Of a DNA stretch of 64,000 bases, positions 12,215 through 25,122 are shown in pieces; position 1 is the first letter of the stretch; each line of letters starts with the position of its first letter. The notes under the pieces are model-generated. The model had not been told where the DNA came from, did not search any database, and was given only the letters and a program-made list of their open reading frames with translations. Made by a program: the position numbers and the translations under genes. Source of the DNA: Spinacia oleracea (Eukaryota > Streptophyta > Magnoliopsida > Caryophyllales > Amaranthaceae). Where the stretch lies: the NCBI RefSeq assembly GCF_020520425.1, contig NC_079491.1, forward strand, positions 37,045,027 to 37,109,026. Reading direction: 5' to 3'.

Positions 12215-12981
12215 AAGTGAAGGAAATACTCGTGCTTGTAGGTAATAAAAATAGCCGAAGGGTGAAACGATCCTACCCCGCGTTTATTTCCCCATCAAGT
12301 TGGGACGACCTGAAAATCAACATATTAATGTGAACGGGCAGAACCGCATAACGAATCTCGGCTCCCTCGGGAGTTGGGACTAAGGATACCTTTTTCCGCC
12401 AATAGGGGGGTGCATACGCCGCGCATGTTTCCCACTCGGTACTTGTGCAGGTAGTACACCTATCCCGAACCCAATCGCTCGCTCATTAGGTCCCTCTCGC
12501 CTGCATGCCCCCTTGGCTTGCACTTGCGGGTTGGCCTCTTGGGCGAAATTCGTCTGTTGAAGACACTACCTCGATCGGGGCATGTGTTGGATCAACGATA
12601 GAAGCGGTACCAAGCCAGGCGCAAATAAACTACCCATAGAAGCCTATCATAAACTACGTGGCATACTTAATTTTCAAATCCATGTTTGTAATGTAGTTAT
12701 GTGTAGCGAAATATGTGATTGTGTGTGACAAACTATCCTAGAAAACCAACGACCTTAAAAATTGCCCAAACATTCATAGACTAATTTGCCAAAGAGTTAT
12801 ACCGAAACACGTGTTCCGCAAACCCGAATGATCGCCACAAAAATAAGCGACGCTCGGGATGGCCTGTAACGAATCCCAGAAACGCTGCTACGCGTAAAGG
12901 ACGTTATTAGGCAAGCACGCAAATCGAAGTCGCAAAAACAAAAGTAGACGAAAACTGAAAACGAGAACCAGCCAGGGACGC

Positions 12982-13040
12982 ATTTTCAACGCCCCTGGCT
13001 GGGCGCTGAAATTTCTCACGCCCACTGCTGGGCGCTGAAG
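12982..13040. repeat. Palindromic module, E3 5' internal copy
   Basis: Two adjacent hairpins, CGCCCCTGGCTGGGCGCTG and CGCCCACTGCTGGGCGCTG, inside complementary TTTTCAACGCC / GGCGCTGAAG edges. Confidence 0.75.
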
Positions 13041-14639
13041 TTGCTGCCTGGCCTTTTGGTCAGGCACAGCAGCCTCGGTGCCCGCGCATAAAAATATATA
13101 TATATATACGTAGCAAAAAAAAAAAACTTTTTGAAAAAAATTGCTGCGAGGGCGTATGAAAGGCACTCGATTCTAAAAAGCGACTTGTAAAAAATAAAAT
13201 AACTCTTTGTGTCGTTGTTAGGCCTCCTACGACGACAATGCTCGGCACCAAAACCGAACATGCTAATTGAAATAACCTTGAATGTCACATGGACAAAATA
13301 TTCAAAAAATGATGTTCAAATAAAGTCTTCAAGAAAAAAAAAAATGTTCAAATAAAATAAATAAATCCGAGTCTAGACTAGGTTATGCCAAAGTACAATC
13401 TAAATCCTAAGTCTTAGTTGTTTTATCCATAGAATCGGTCCTAATGCTTGGTGTCGTTCTGCAAGTAAAAAGGTTAAACCATATTGAATCTCCCTTCCTA
13501 ACATTTAAATCAATAAACACCCATATGTAATTGTCATCCCTTGCTAAGAGTCTACGGCCTCAATACTCTCTCTCACCAATAAAAAGAATATACTATAGTA
13601 TTTGCAAAATGGAAACGGTCACATTCTGAAAATCATTTCCCCATAGTCGCACAAACCCCAAAGTGAACCTAAGGTGTCAATACCGTTAGCAAAAATTAAT
13701 AGCCTCAAGGCTTAGGATCACATTGGGTCACGACTATCATAGTCCTCTCGAGTCACTCACTCCTTGAAATACTACTAAGTACGGACTAAAAGATTTTCCA
13801 TGAATGCAACATGACCAACCATGAAAATACCCAAATCGGCATACCATAAGGCTACCATTGGGGTAAAGCAATACACACTAAGAGAGAAGCCGCACTAATG
13901 ATTCTAGTCTTGCAAAAATAAAAATTCGATCTCCCCAATTAACTACCTTGCCAACATTAAGCAAAATGGCGCATGACAAATGAACACCCAAGGGTTAAAA
14001 TCTAAAGTGTCAACCAACGAAAGTTATGGTCCAATTAGCCTAAGTCTGAGAGTCGCTTGGTCAAGTATTATAGGCTTACGCCATGTCATTATTTTGAGTC
14101 TAGGCCACCTCCTTGTATTCATACACGGGTTATAATCAGAAAGATTAATGAAAGTTTGAGTGTAAATCACAACTTCCAATTAAGTCCCAGAAACTGGAGT
14201 CTGAAAAGAAACAAAAAAAATCATTTTCGATGTAATTCTTTCGTTAAATTTCAAAAAGATAAAAACAAGGTTTCGAATCTACGCTATTTGCACATTTTAA
14301 GAAACGACTAAATACGCTTGCAAAGTAAGACAATTAAAAGGTCCACCCTAGGCCTACTAAAATTAAAGGTCCACTATAGGCCTACCAAACGAGGCTCACT
14401 CAGTCTCGCCTCGTGACTCAAAAACCACAACCATCTACCTTTTAGCCCAAACAAAAAAATTGATTGAAGGATTTATGTTGGGGAGAAATCCCAAGCAAAA
14501 AGAAAAAAAGAGAAAGAGAAAAGGGTGAGCGAAAAGAGCCATGAAATACTTAGCCCGTACCTCCCAAAGTGCGAAATCTACCCAAGTAAACAAAGGAAAA
14601 GAATCGAGTCAACCAATCCAAATCATAAAATTCTACGAT

Positions 14640-15010
14640 GTCTACCATTTCCAATCCTTATGCTCTTAGACGCCTTCGCTCTGGGGTCCCTGTTCAGCTC
14701 ATTTAACCCATCCATGTTCTCGTTGCCATAACCCAAGAAACCATTACCTCAACTCTTGTTTTTTGAACTTGTTATCAACCGCAAACCGCGCACGGCCATT
14801 GACACGTGCGTCATGCCCATCATTTCCAAAGTCCAAACCTGCTCTTACACCACCATTAGCATAATGACCATATAACTTGTTTGGATGCATCCTGTTGATA
14901 TACCCTTGAGCCGTCCCCATGCTACTCATTGGCCCTGGTTGATGTAAACTCATGACACTAGCTCGAGGCTGCAAATTGTGAGTCCTAGCAAACATAATCC
15001 TCATGCTTGA
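14640..15010 (-). pseudogene. Captured fragment of a plant YTH-domain (ECT-type m6A reader) gene, antisense within E3
   Basis: The minus strand encodes a disordered-region segment typical of plant ECT proteins: GTAQGYINRM, NKLYGHYANGGVRAGL, NGRA and AVDNKFK near 14760-14960. After a frame change it continues with NENMDGLNELNRDPRAK at about 14655-14710. This order (Tyr/Gly/Asn-rich stretch, NGRG-like turn, then the DGLNELNRGPRAK-type motif before the YTH fold) matches the family as I know it. The YTH fold itself, which binds N6-methyladenosine in mRNA, is not included. The fragment runs antisense to the element, has at least one frameshift and lacks a start or promoter of its own. It is a transduplicated piece, not a working gene. 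Confidence 0.75.
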
Positions 15011-15216
15011 CCAATACCTACACAAATTATCCTATCCCATTCAACCCATCTTTCAAACCGTCTTGAGTCACGAATAATAAAAAAAGGAAAACAAATGAAA
15101 AGTACAAAAAAGTAATAAATAATAAAAAAGGAACTTTGCAAAGCGCCTCTAACGTTAGTCTAAAAAGAAAAAAAAAGCATTTAGCGCACCAACAAAAAAA
15201 AGGATTCGCCAGATAT

Positions 15217-15275
15217 CATTTTCAGCGCCCAGAGTTGGGCGCCGAAATCTTTAGCGCCCCAGCCTGGGCGCTGAA
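15217..15275. repeat. Palindromic module, E3 mid-internal copy
   Basis: CGCCCAGAGTTGGGCGCC then CGCCCCAGCCTGGGCGCTG, followed by a flank GAATCTCTCTGCTTGCC. That flank is also found after the E1 copy at 1235 and, slightly changed, after the extra module at 17367. Confidence 0.85.
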
Positions 15276-17282
15276 TCTCTCTGCTTGCCAAATTTTGTCC
15301 AGAAGTGCTCGTCATTTTATCCGCACATACACGGAAAAATAACGAACACTTGGAGGGGTATAACACGTATTCAGGTATACGTACAAAAAAAAACACATGA
15401 AAAGAAAATACATGTACTTAAAAAATAAAACAAAATTTTGGCTTACGACAAAGTAGCATATTAAAATAATAATGAACTTCACTTATCTCATCCTATTTCA
15501 AACATTACGGTTCCACCTCAGAATGTACTTGTTTAAAATCAGCATTCTAAGAAACCATTTTCTAGTCTAAGAACTACGCAAGACCTGATTCCAAATTAAA
15601 TCTATTTAAGGCGGATACGTAGGCAATCCATGATTCGGTCCAACCAATTTGCAAAAATATTAAAGCCTATAGAAAAACAAGAATAAAAAATAGAAGTCCC
15701 TTATTGAAATTTAATTACTTGCAACCCAAGTCGAAAGAAAAATTTAAGTCAAAGGAAGAATCCAAGTCACCAAGATGCCAAAATTAACGAGCACACATCG
15801 AAAAATAATAAAGGGCACGTACCCTTGCCAGAAGGAGCACTCACACTCCTAGGCACTTAGCCAAGACTCAAAAGACCGCTTTGCCTCAATTGAATGGGGG
15901 CTAGCGCAAGCGTCCATGACCTCTAAAATACTCAACTTGACCCTCTCTAAAGCGAACTAACTCACTTAAAGACTTACTTTCACCACTAGACATAGTCGTT
16001 CGCTTAAAGACCTTCTTTCACCACTAGACACAGTCATAATCGCCAACAAGTAGTAAAGGCAGTAAGCTTGCAATAAGGAGGATTGTTCTACGGCATCGCC
16101 CCATCGTTCATTCGAACTCAGGGCACCCGTTCATGGTAATTAGAATGCTTGCTAATCCCCTTTGAAAAAAAATCAGACATTGTCAATAGGACTTGGCACC
16201 TAACCAAGGCTCACCCTACTCAGAAATATGACACGGGCATCTAAAATCGAAATCTAAAAGCATCATTAATGGGAACACATAATAGCAACTGGGAGCTAAA
16301 AATTGAAATGAAAGAGATAGGGAAGGAACTAAGTATACCTCGACCTTTTATACAGACATACACCAAGTAAATCTAAGTCAATTTGAAAACGGTTTATATT
16401 CCCGCAATTTTGGAAAAGATGGCCCTAAAAGCCTAAAGTATATATGCCAAACGGGCACAAGTATACCTTGACGCCTGCACCTTGGCTTCCAGCTAATCCT
16501 TAGACAGCATTCCAAAAATCGTAACAGTATTCTGATTCACTCATGTAATCATGTACGAATCTTTCTATAAGTCAGCCTACTTAGGACACCTCGGATTGTA
16601 CACAGTAGGACTCGGATTTTAAATAATTTTCAAAAGACTTCTTCGAACATAATAAAGTGTCGTTGGTTTAAGCTAAGTATGCGTTTATCTCGATGTTGCA
16701 AGTAAGTCAAAAAGATCTATGAATATGATTATGGGTAAAGAAAGGCACCTAGCTTTTATTCAAGGCACACTTCAACATGTGACTACCTTGACCATAGGCA
16801 ATGTCGCACAATACGACATCTACAAGAGAAGTAGCAAAATCACTACTCGAACATACCTCGCACTAAACGAGTCTGGTTCAAACTATTCATGATCCATGTC
16901 ACCATGAATGCATAAAAACGTATGCAAGGCATTATAGCACCAAGCCAATCCCGTAGCTACAATTGGGGGCTTGAGAAAAACACTCTAAAAATGCTCGAAA
17001 TGACGATTTTATCGCAAATTCTCGACGCTAATGCTATACATACATCATAGGGGCACAATCCTAAGCTTAATCGTGTAAAACGAACCTTAGAATGGCTACA
17101 ACCCGTTCCAAATTCTAAGCGCTACTTAGAATATATAAAGTCACCCCACTAACAAGGCTAACTGAAAATCGCGAGTCACCAAAACTCCGATCAAACCACT
17201 GCACATAACGCTCGCCCTATAAAGCGCCCGTTACACAGTCTACATCGTTCCAAAGCAAAAGCGAAAGAAAAAAAATCAAAAA

Positions 17283-17399
17283 AAACTGTCACAGTTCTGC
17301 CCAGAAATCATTTTCAACGCCCAGAGCTGGGCGCCGATATCTTTAACGCCCCAGCCTGGGCGCTGAATATCTCTGCTTGCTAAATCTTGCCCTGATATA
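17283..17399. repeat. Extra palindromic module present only in E3
   Basis: About 115 bp carrying the paired hairpins (17308-17367) and a right flank GAATATCTCTGCTTGCTAAA like that of the mid-internal module. It interrupts sequence that is continuous in E1 (about 6012-6035) and E2 (about 32858-32880). It is therefore a gain in E3, or an equal loss in the other two. Confidence 0.75.
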
Positions 17400-17490
17400 A
17401 AAACAAGAAAGAAACACCTATGAATCCTCGCATCGAACGAAGTAATAAGCCGTGCAAACCCACGCAGAAGGTGCTACACTTATTCGAGCA

Positions 17491-17495
17491 CCTGA
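17491..17495. repeat. Left target-site duplication of E4 (CCTGA)
   Basis: CCTGA before the first LTR equals CCTGA after the second (27827-27831). E3 sequence is continuous across it (GAGCACCTGAACAAGGC), as seen uninterrupted in E2 at about 32960. Confidence 0.95.
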
Positions 17496-20199
17496 TGTAA
17501 CACCCCGGCAATTCTCTCTTTTCTAAAAGAACATTTTAATATAAAACGTAGAGAATTATCAAGGCATTATCGCCCGTGTGAAAACGTAACGGCTTATTCA
17601 GAATTTTGCAGCGGAAAACATAAAACTAACTGTAGGTTTATAAATAATCATTTTCAGAATAAATCCCAAAAACCAATCAACGAAAAACAAAGTTAATATT
17701 ACTAATTCAATAAGTTTTAGAGTCCACTTAAACAAACCAAATCCAACTTAGAAAATCAAATGAACTACAAGCTCTCTAATCCCGATCCCAATGATGCATC
17801 ATCTTCAAACCTGTAGATGGGCAACGCTTATTGATCCTTAGAGACTGCTCACCAAAGATGGGTCATCACAGGATCAATAAGGCATAGCCATGATCAACAC
17901 ACACAAACAAAGCACGTAATCAGCAAAGCTGAGTACTACATACTAAAGCAATAATAATCCTAACATGATACTATTAAACATAATTAAGGGCAGACAAAGC
18001 ATGATAATCTGACGACCATACTTAACTAGACTAGGCTAGACTGGACTAGACTTTTATAACAACAATATTATTTTAATTGAAATAGGCAATGGACCGAGTT
18101 TTCTAGCTAGACGAGGTACGGGCGCGACTCCGTAACCTCAGTGACCTGCGATATCGAGGAACGTTTGACTGAAAATAGGACGCGGTGATCAATCCGGTCC
18201 GAATGAAAGGCCATGGGCTACCACCATGAACCCCAACTCCTGTTTGTCCGTCACTTTAGACGTGCACAGTCTAAAGCTATTGCTACTCAGTTTCACTTTA
18301 CATGATTTACAAATTGACACCCTGTTATGACTCAACAATCACATAAGGCATGCAACTCACATTTATTTATAACTGTTTTTATCTTGGAATTGAGTAAGTG
18401 ATCACAAGGCATCAAACAAGACTCATTCCAATTAACTCCAATCTTTTCTTTAATACTGATCAACCCCTGAATATGGGTATAAGGTTTCAACTTACTAAAT
18501 AAGGTCCTCCGCCCTCATAAAGTAGTGAAAAGCTAAAAGGGAACAACAATTAACTGATCTGAATTATATACTAAATAATCTAGTGTTCCCAATCAAACAT
18601 GTTTGCATCAATCTTCCATACTAACATGTTATAATCCTCAAAATGCAATAAAAGTTTAATATGTTCATCCAACAGTATCAAACATGCCATTTCAACCTGA
18701 CTAAGTTCATCAACAACATTAACATAACCAAGTTCATCAACAATTCAACATGGTTTCAACAATTAGCACACATTCCAAGCACACAGGTATGTACGTACCT
18801 TGTGTAAACAAACTGATAGGCCACTTTAACACTTACAAAAGTCGCCTAAAGAGAATTCTCCGCCTAAACAACCAACAAGTAATCTCAATCAATTTCTAAT
18901 CATTGGCAACCATAATAAAGCATTCTAAATGCATCCTAAACATATTTAGAACTTTCCCCAATATCAAAACTTAAACATTTGCTTTCCTAGCATCATAGTT
19001 ATTGAACTAGTGATTGAAATTCGTTGAAAACTTTTTGCAAACATCGTACTTTAAATTTTCAGCAATATAAATTCATTTAAAAGCTTCACCAAGGTCAATC
19101 TACGTTCCCAGTATCCCAAAACAACCAATTCAATAATCCATACTCAACCTACCATGATTAATAATTATAAAAACCTTGAATTTCATACTTTAAACAATCA
19201 AAAACCAATATTTCAATGTAATTAGATAATCTGAAAATTAATAACTTTATTATAAAATTCATATAATCTTAAATTTATAATTTAAATCACAAAACCCATA
19301 ACTTTAATTCAAGAAAACATAATTCAAATTAATAAATCATGATAAAGCCCTAACTTAATTTTAATTAATCAAAACTGAAAATTAATTTGTTTTTAATCTC
19401 AACCTCAAATCTGAAAATCGTATTTACCATAAAAATTACAAATTTAATTTAAGAACATAATCTAAATTAACAAGCTTTAATTTAAAATAATTAGTTACTT
19501 AGGGTTTAAGAAATAACCAAGGATTAAGGAGAGAGAAGGGCTGGACGGCGGGACGGCGGTGGCTCGCGGCAGAGGTTCACCGGCGACGGTGGCTGGGCGC
19601 GGCAGAGGTTCACCGGCGACGGTGGCTGGGCGCGGTGATGCTGCGAAAACGACAAGGCTAAGCTAACGAAAACAGAGGGGGAAAAGGAACGAAGAAGAAA
19701 GAAAGAACAAGGGGAGGAGGAGAGATACCGAACGGCGGTCGGTGGTTGGAACGGCGGCGCGGTGGTGGTTGCTGAGGCTGCTGTGTCGAGAGGATGAAGA
19801 AGCTCTATTTCTTTTTTTCTTTTTTTTGTTTCACGTGAATGAGGAAGGAGAAGAGAAGGAGGGTTTTATTTTGTTTTACATGAATTAGAAAAGAGAAGGG
19901 AGTATGGTTTTGGGGTTTTGTTGGTTTGGGCTTTGCCCAATTGGGCTAGGAGTAGAATTTAGAATTTAGGATTTGCTTTCTAATTTCAATAGAACGTGAT
20001 TTCAAAATCCGAATTCGTTTCAACGTAAAATTCAAAAATCAATTTTGATTTCATAAATTATTTAAAATATTCAAAATGTAATAACATAATTATATTTTAA
20101 TTACATATTCATTTCTAAAATTCGTAAATTTACATTTAAATATATTAAATATACGTTAAAGTATATAAATAAAATATAATAAAATTACGGGGGATTACA
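17496..20199 (-). repeat. E4 3' LTR (minus-strand sense)
   Basis: On the plus strand it starts TGTAACACCCCGGC and ends GGGGGATTACA; in element sense it runs TGTAATCCCCC to CGGGGTGTTACA. A GC-rich leader with repeated GGTTCACCGGCGACGGTGG (two copies near 19575 and 19606) lies in the transcribed part. The minus-strand pyrimidine-rich stretch near 19660-19800 is probably 5' UTR. Confidence 0.93.
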
Positions 20200-20214
20200 A
20201 TCTACCCCTCTTAA
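20200..20214 (-). promoter_or_regulatory. Polypurine tract of E4
   Basis: On the minus strand AAGAGGGGTAGAT abuts the 3' LTR and is preceded by GGGACGAAACTTC, a sequence commonly found at the 3' end of Del/Tekay chromoviruses. It would prime plus-strand synthesis. Confidence 0.8.
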
Positions 20215-20539
20215 AAGAAGTTTCGTCCCGAAACTTGACACGGAAATTCACATATCTTTCCAAACTTTTCAACTTATTCTTATTGTAGAAGTACTTTGTG
20301 CCACTCTTGTGCACTCTTTTGCCAACTAAGCGTTACTTGCAATACTCAAGAACACATTTTCTTATGCGGAGGATCTATTTACTTGCATCAACACGTATAA
20401 TTTGTTAAAATAAGCATAAAAATGCATAAAAACACCATAAAAATAGGTAAAAAGCGCGAATTTATATCGCATTCTACCCCTCTTAAAGAAAACGAGTTAC
20501 GCCCTCGTAACTCATCTCAGGGAATAACTTTGGATATTT

Positions 20540-20800
20540 CTCCTCAACGAATTATGTCCTCAATACAATATTCTCACTAAACTCATTCCAACAAGTAAGA
20601 CTTCTACAATTCTTTCCATACAATGCCTCAACATGTGTCATCGTAATGCTTGCATGGTGACTATTGACGCACGAAAATTCAATTACCCTTAAAATCCATA
20701 ACACACGTTCTCAACATATATTCCGTTATTAATCTTAGTCTGTCTATCGTTTGCAGGGTGGAAAGAAATACTCATTTTCAATGTTGTCCCCAAGATTTAA
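20540..20800 (-). pseudogene. E4 integrase C-terminal relic
   Basis: The minus strand shows NSHHASITMTHVEALYG and GKNCRSLTCW, recognisable versions of the integrase segment that reads NSYHASIGMPPYEALYGRKC in intact gypsy elements. Just upstream is a degraded FHP..DRQTK stretch matching the FHPQTDGQTER motif. Frameshifts and stops interrupt it. The zinc-binding N-terminus and most of the catalytic core are missing, so no functional integrase can be made. No chromodomain is visible. Confidence 0.7.
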
Positions 20801-20879
20801 CTGGACCTTATTGCCAAAATTTCGGACTTTTGTTCTCGGTAAGGATCTTACAAGTTGCCCTATAAAGGTAATGTCTCCA

Positions 20880-21115
20880 AATATTCGTAGATAACACCAT
20901 ATCAGTTAACTCTAGGTCATGGGTTTGGTAATTAGCCTTATAAGGTTTCAATTGACGCGACAACAGCTAAATCTAGAAAGCTTCCTCACATTTCTCACTT
21001 CACTTGAAATTCGATTCCTTTTTCATCAAGTTGGTCATTGGTTTTGCTTACTTCGAAAAGTCTTTCACAACCTCCTATAATGGTCATCTAGGCTTAGAAA
21101 ACTTCAAGTATCGGA
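20880..21115 (-). pseudogene. E4 RT/RNase H connection relic
   Basis: Minus-strand pieces DDHYRR, SKQNQ and KPYKANY-like segments correspond to the YYRRFVKDFSKIA hinge and the start of RNase H (THDLEL, WRHYLYG-like) in Ty3/gypsy pol. It carries several stops and a deletion straight into the integrase relic. RNase H active-site residues cannot be traced. Confidence 0.6.
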
Positions 21116-21479
21116 CACGTTCATTTGAGTAGGTCACTCATTCACAGCTTGAATCTTAGCATGTTCTACAGAAACTGCTTCTGTTCAAATTTTCCTTGTT
21201 ACCGAACCTCATTACACTTTTCATGGGTGTATAACTTTTGGGCTTAACTCTTAGCTCTTGCATCAATTCATGTATTTCTTTTCATCTTTTCCAGACAACA
21301 ATGATTTCTAACGATCCTGGACCACTCAAATCGTCTCTTAGATTTATTCCCTTACGTAACATAGTTCTCAATCAATTTAGTCCTTCACTTTTCCGTCGGT
21401 GTCACTTATACACATATGACTTCAAGATTTGTATACTTTATCTAATAAAACTAGATTCTTCCTAAGCGTCTCCAAGTAA

Positions 21480-22182
21480 TCCTCAAGTGTTTGTCATGCT
21501 CTTTCTCATTCCTTGAATAAATAGGGATATCATCAATAACATCATAACGAACTTAATTCGGAATTCGTAGAAAATCTCATTCATCAAATCCATAATTAAT
21601 GCAGGTGCATTGGTTAACCTAAAAGACATTATTCTAAACCCACAATGACAATACGAATCCTAATGAGGTCTTAGGCCCTTATCAGCTATTCTAAATTGGT
21701 GGTACTTCAAACACAAATCAGTTTTCGAGAACACACTCGCCCAATTCAATTGGTCTAATATGTCATCTATCCTAGGCAAGGGATACTTGTTCTTGATGGT
21801 GTTTAGCTCCCTAAAATCGATGCATAATTCCATACTCTTGTTTTTCTCCTTAACAAACAACACAGGAGCTCCCCACAGTGATGAACTAGGTCTAACATAC
21901 TCCTTAACGAAACAACTCTTGCAATTGTGTCCTAATTAGATCATTTATAGGTGTCGTTTCAGGATTTAACTCTATAGTGAACTCAAATGCTCTAGCTGGT
22001 AACATACTTGCAATTTCACTCGGAAACACATCAATGAATCCACTCACAATGGCAACATCCTCGAATTTAACTCCAACCTCTTTACTCACCTCTAACACAC
22101 TACAGAAAAATCGTTCACACTCTCTATTCATCGATTTCCTCACTTGCATTACAGAAATAACTAAGGTTCTTGGACTTCTCAA
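21480..22182 (-). pseudogene. E4 protease-RT boundary and reverse transcriptase relic
   Basis: Read on the minus strand. A block near 22100-21910 (FIDVFPSEIASMLPARAFEF) matches the FPDVFPEDLPGLPP linker upstream of gypsy RT. A block at 21863-21660 gives [20 protein letters not shown] and [14 protein letters not shown], matching [20 protein letters not shown] and DLRSGYHQ. Further on, MSFRLTNAPALIMDLMN matches the MPFGLTNAPAAFMDLMN motif. The catalytic YIDDIL region near 21530 is frameshifted. Several frame changes and stops show it is dead. Confidence 0.85.
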
Positions 22183-22639
22183 AACATCTACATGAGCTCA
22201 ACCTTTCAATAGAGTTCCTTAAACTTACTTTCTATATTTCACAGTCTACCTTAGCCTTGTACAAACTTAGCCAGTCCATCCCCAGAATTACATCCAGGTC
22301 CCTCAGATTAAACTTTTATCAAATCAGAAGGGAAAACGCAATCTTTTATCTTCAAAGGCAAGTTCTTCCATAATATACACCTTATGGTTACACCAATAGG
22401 CATAATAACAGGTAAATCAATCATTCAAAATCTACTAACTTCAGACTCTTAATGACAGATGACAAAACAAAAGAATGAGTTACTCCCAAATCAAACAACG
22501 TTTCAACTAGCACAAAGTTAATAGGAAAAGTAACATGAACTACGCCTGCAGAATGTTCGGCTTCATTTCGACTCATCAAGAATAGTTTACCCGGTGCCTT
22601 ATTATGGTTGTTGTTCTCATTGGAAGACTTATTGTGGTT

Positions 22640-23378
22640 CCCTAGGTTATTCTGCGACCCTATAGGCTTCGAACTCCAATTTCCGGATTGTTTAAACCCT
22701 GGTTTCCCTTGGTTTTCCCCAACATTTTACTCTTTTCTTTTCTCCCTAACAACAATATTTTTCTTGTCCCTTCTAGACTAGAAACCATAAATATGAGCAG
22801 CTTTCCCATACACAATATCCAAGATGTAAAGGTTTCCACACCTAATCCTAATTGGATCTCCTCGGTCAAACCTTGCTTAAACCTCAGAGCCTTTAGCTCC
22901 TCTGTGGCTACAACTTCAGGTGCAAACCACGACAGTGCTATAAATTTGCTATAGTAATCGGCAATGGTCATGCTCCCCATAATAAGGTTTATGAATTCCT
23001 AAACTTTTCGCTTTCTCATAAAAGGTAGGGTAAAACTTTCCCTTAAGACAGTAACAATTGAATCCTAATTGAATCTCTCAGCAGTGCTAAGCGTAACTCT
23101 ATTCTCTCTCCACCATAAATCAGCTTCATCTTTCAAATACATGACAACTTGACCCACTCTCATATTCTAAGGACAGTTCACAGTCTCAAACAATTTCTCA
23201 AACTCTCTAACCTAGTTCTCTAAAAAGTAAGATCAGTTTTCCCCTTAAAGTATGGTGATTTAACTTTGGCTAGTCTCTCGAACATGTTCCCAGCAGAATC
23301 AGAACGCTCAGTTCTCTCTTGGGTCAGCTTTTCCGCCAAGAGGCGAATAGCAACAACTAAGTCATTATTATTGGCCAT
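22640..23378 (-). pseudogene. E4 gag relic
   Basis: Starts at a minus-strand ATG (23376-23378) with MANNNDLVVAIRLLAE. It continues through MYLKDEADLWW (near 23120) and ADYYSKFIALSWFAPEVVAT (near 22955-22900), the familiar gypsy gag retrotransposon domain (FxxLSxFAPELVATEELKARRF). At least three in-frame stops or shifts interrupt it (near 23220, 23180 and 23060). A CCHC zinc knuckle is not clearly preserved. It would have formed the capsid. Confidence 0.85.
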
Positions 23379-23379
23379 T

Positions 23380-25105
23380 CTATAACACGACCTGAAATTA
23401 ATATACTCTATCTTAGGTTCTAAACACTACTTACATGTCATTCTATATCAAGCAATATTTGATTTGACCATAGAGATCGCCTCAATAAACAATATTCACA
23501 TAAAATCTTTTACGAAGGTGCAACAATCATTGCAAAATAATTCTCCTCTATCATTTGCGAACGACATTCACATAAAGGACATCCGATCGAGGGAAACAAA
23601 TCAAATTCAATCATCACAAATAATAATAATAAAAGAAATATTCCTCTTCGCGTGCCCAAACTAAATCATTGACCACTTGGATAATTAAATATTTAACTCT
23701 AATTCCTCAAAAGAAACTTGTATTTCCTAAAGAAAATTTTATTCCTCAAAACAATATTAATAACAATTTCTAAACCATAATAACGTACTTGTCCTCAAAA
23801 TAAAATAAAAGCGCTATGCAATAAATTTAAACTACCGTTGGGCGACTTGTCCCACATTATTCCCAACATAAATAAATAATGAAACAATCATAGAGGGAAA
23901 CATTATCAATCTTGTTCTTTGATTCCTTATAGCTTTCTAGAGTAAAGGGCTCGTATTTAAATTCATCATCATCCTCGGTATTAAAATATTAAGCTAGTTT
24001 TCTCTGCCTTGTGGATCTTCGTAGCCTTTGAGACTGAGGTCATCCTCTAGCTTAGTATCACTACATTATAAATATCAACTCTAGTGTGCCTTCTAGCACG
24101 GTCAAACTCACGAAGGGTTTCCTCATCCCTATCAGGGTCTCCTGTTCTTAATATATGACGCATTCTGCGTTCAACGCTGGTGTAACTATTAATGTCAGAC
24201 TCATAATCCATTTCATTCTCATGATCACTTAGTACAATTGGGTTGCTCTTGAATCATAGGAAGATATTCACATCTAAACACTACTTTCTCACAAAAATAT
24301 CAGTTGTCTCTATATCGATCTTTCTCGAGAGATCCTATATTGGTGTACTTGGAAAGAAATATTTTATTCCTGAAACAAACAACTTAAGATCTTACTAACG
24401 ATTTCCCAACCAAAGCATAATCAGAATTCAATAAAACAATAAGTTTGGTGGAATCAAACAATTTCTATGCACATTTACATGCAACACTTAAACATTTAAC
24501 ACATGCACATAGCAATTAACTTCTTATGTTAGCAATTAACTACTAATGCACATATAATTCTATCCTATATGCCCTTTCCTATATTAACCATCTCTCATAA
24601 TAAATCATAATAGGTCAAACATTGAAGAATTTAAAGAATAAAACAAGAACGATTAGTAAGAAAAAGTTTATTAAACGAATTAATAATAAACGAATAAATA
24701 AAATAAAGAATATTTTTTTTTTTTTTAAAAACGAATAATTAATAAGAAATTTTTATTAAACGAATAAATAATAAACGAATACATATTTATTAAGCGAATA
24801 AATATTAAACGAATAAATATACTTAAGGAATAAGATTTTTTTATTTTATTTTTTTTCGAATATATTTAATTTAATTTCGAAAATAAAGAAAAACGTACTT
24901 AATTCACATAAACAAAAAGTTTCGAATAAATAAGTTAATTCCGAACTTAAATAAGAAATATTATATACTTTCAAACAAAATAAAATGAATTTGGTCCCCC
25001 AAAAAAAAAGTACGCATTTTTGAATGATGTAATACGTAGAAGAGGAAATTCGTTTTAGGAAAATAGCTAGTTTAGGCGCCTAAAATCATTGAAGTAAAAC
25101 CATAA
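23380..25105 (-). mobile_element. E4 5' untranslated leader
   Basis: AT-rich, non-coding DNA between gag and PBS, with long runs of AATAAACGAATA-type repeats at about 24650-24900. I see no gene in it. Its position matches the leader of Del/Tekay elements. Confidence 0.6.
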
Positions 25106-25119
25106 GCTTCTAGATACCA
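25106..25119 (-). promoter_or_regulatory. Primer-binding site of E4
   Basis: On the minus strand TGGTATCTAGAAGC begins three bases after the 5' LTR. The first seven bases match the initiator-Met tRNA site TGGTATCAGAGCC usual in plant Ty3/gypsy and copia elements, with an extra T afterwards. It fixes the orientation as minus. Confidence 0.8.
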
Positions 25120-25122
25120 CTT

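Larger units (their letters stand above)
12196..17495 (+). mobile_element. E3 internal region, segment 1
   Basis: Non-coding leader and body. Contents in order: PBS; palindromic module 12982-13040; an antisense YTH-gene fragment (14640-15010); palindromic module 15217-15275; a short local duplication around 15960-16035; and an extra palindromic module (17283-17399) absent from E1 and E2. It ends at CCTGA, the E4 target site. Confidence 0.8.

Noticed and set aside
14744..15025. Functional small YTH-related gene
   Set aside because: It is a partial, frameshifted segment without the YTH fold, located antisense inside a retrotransposon.
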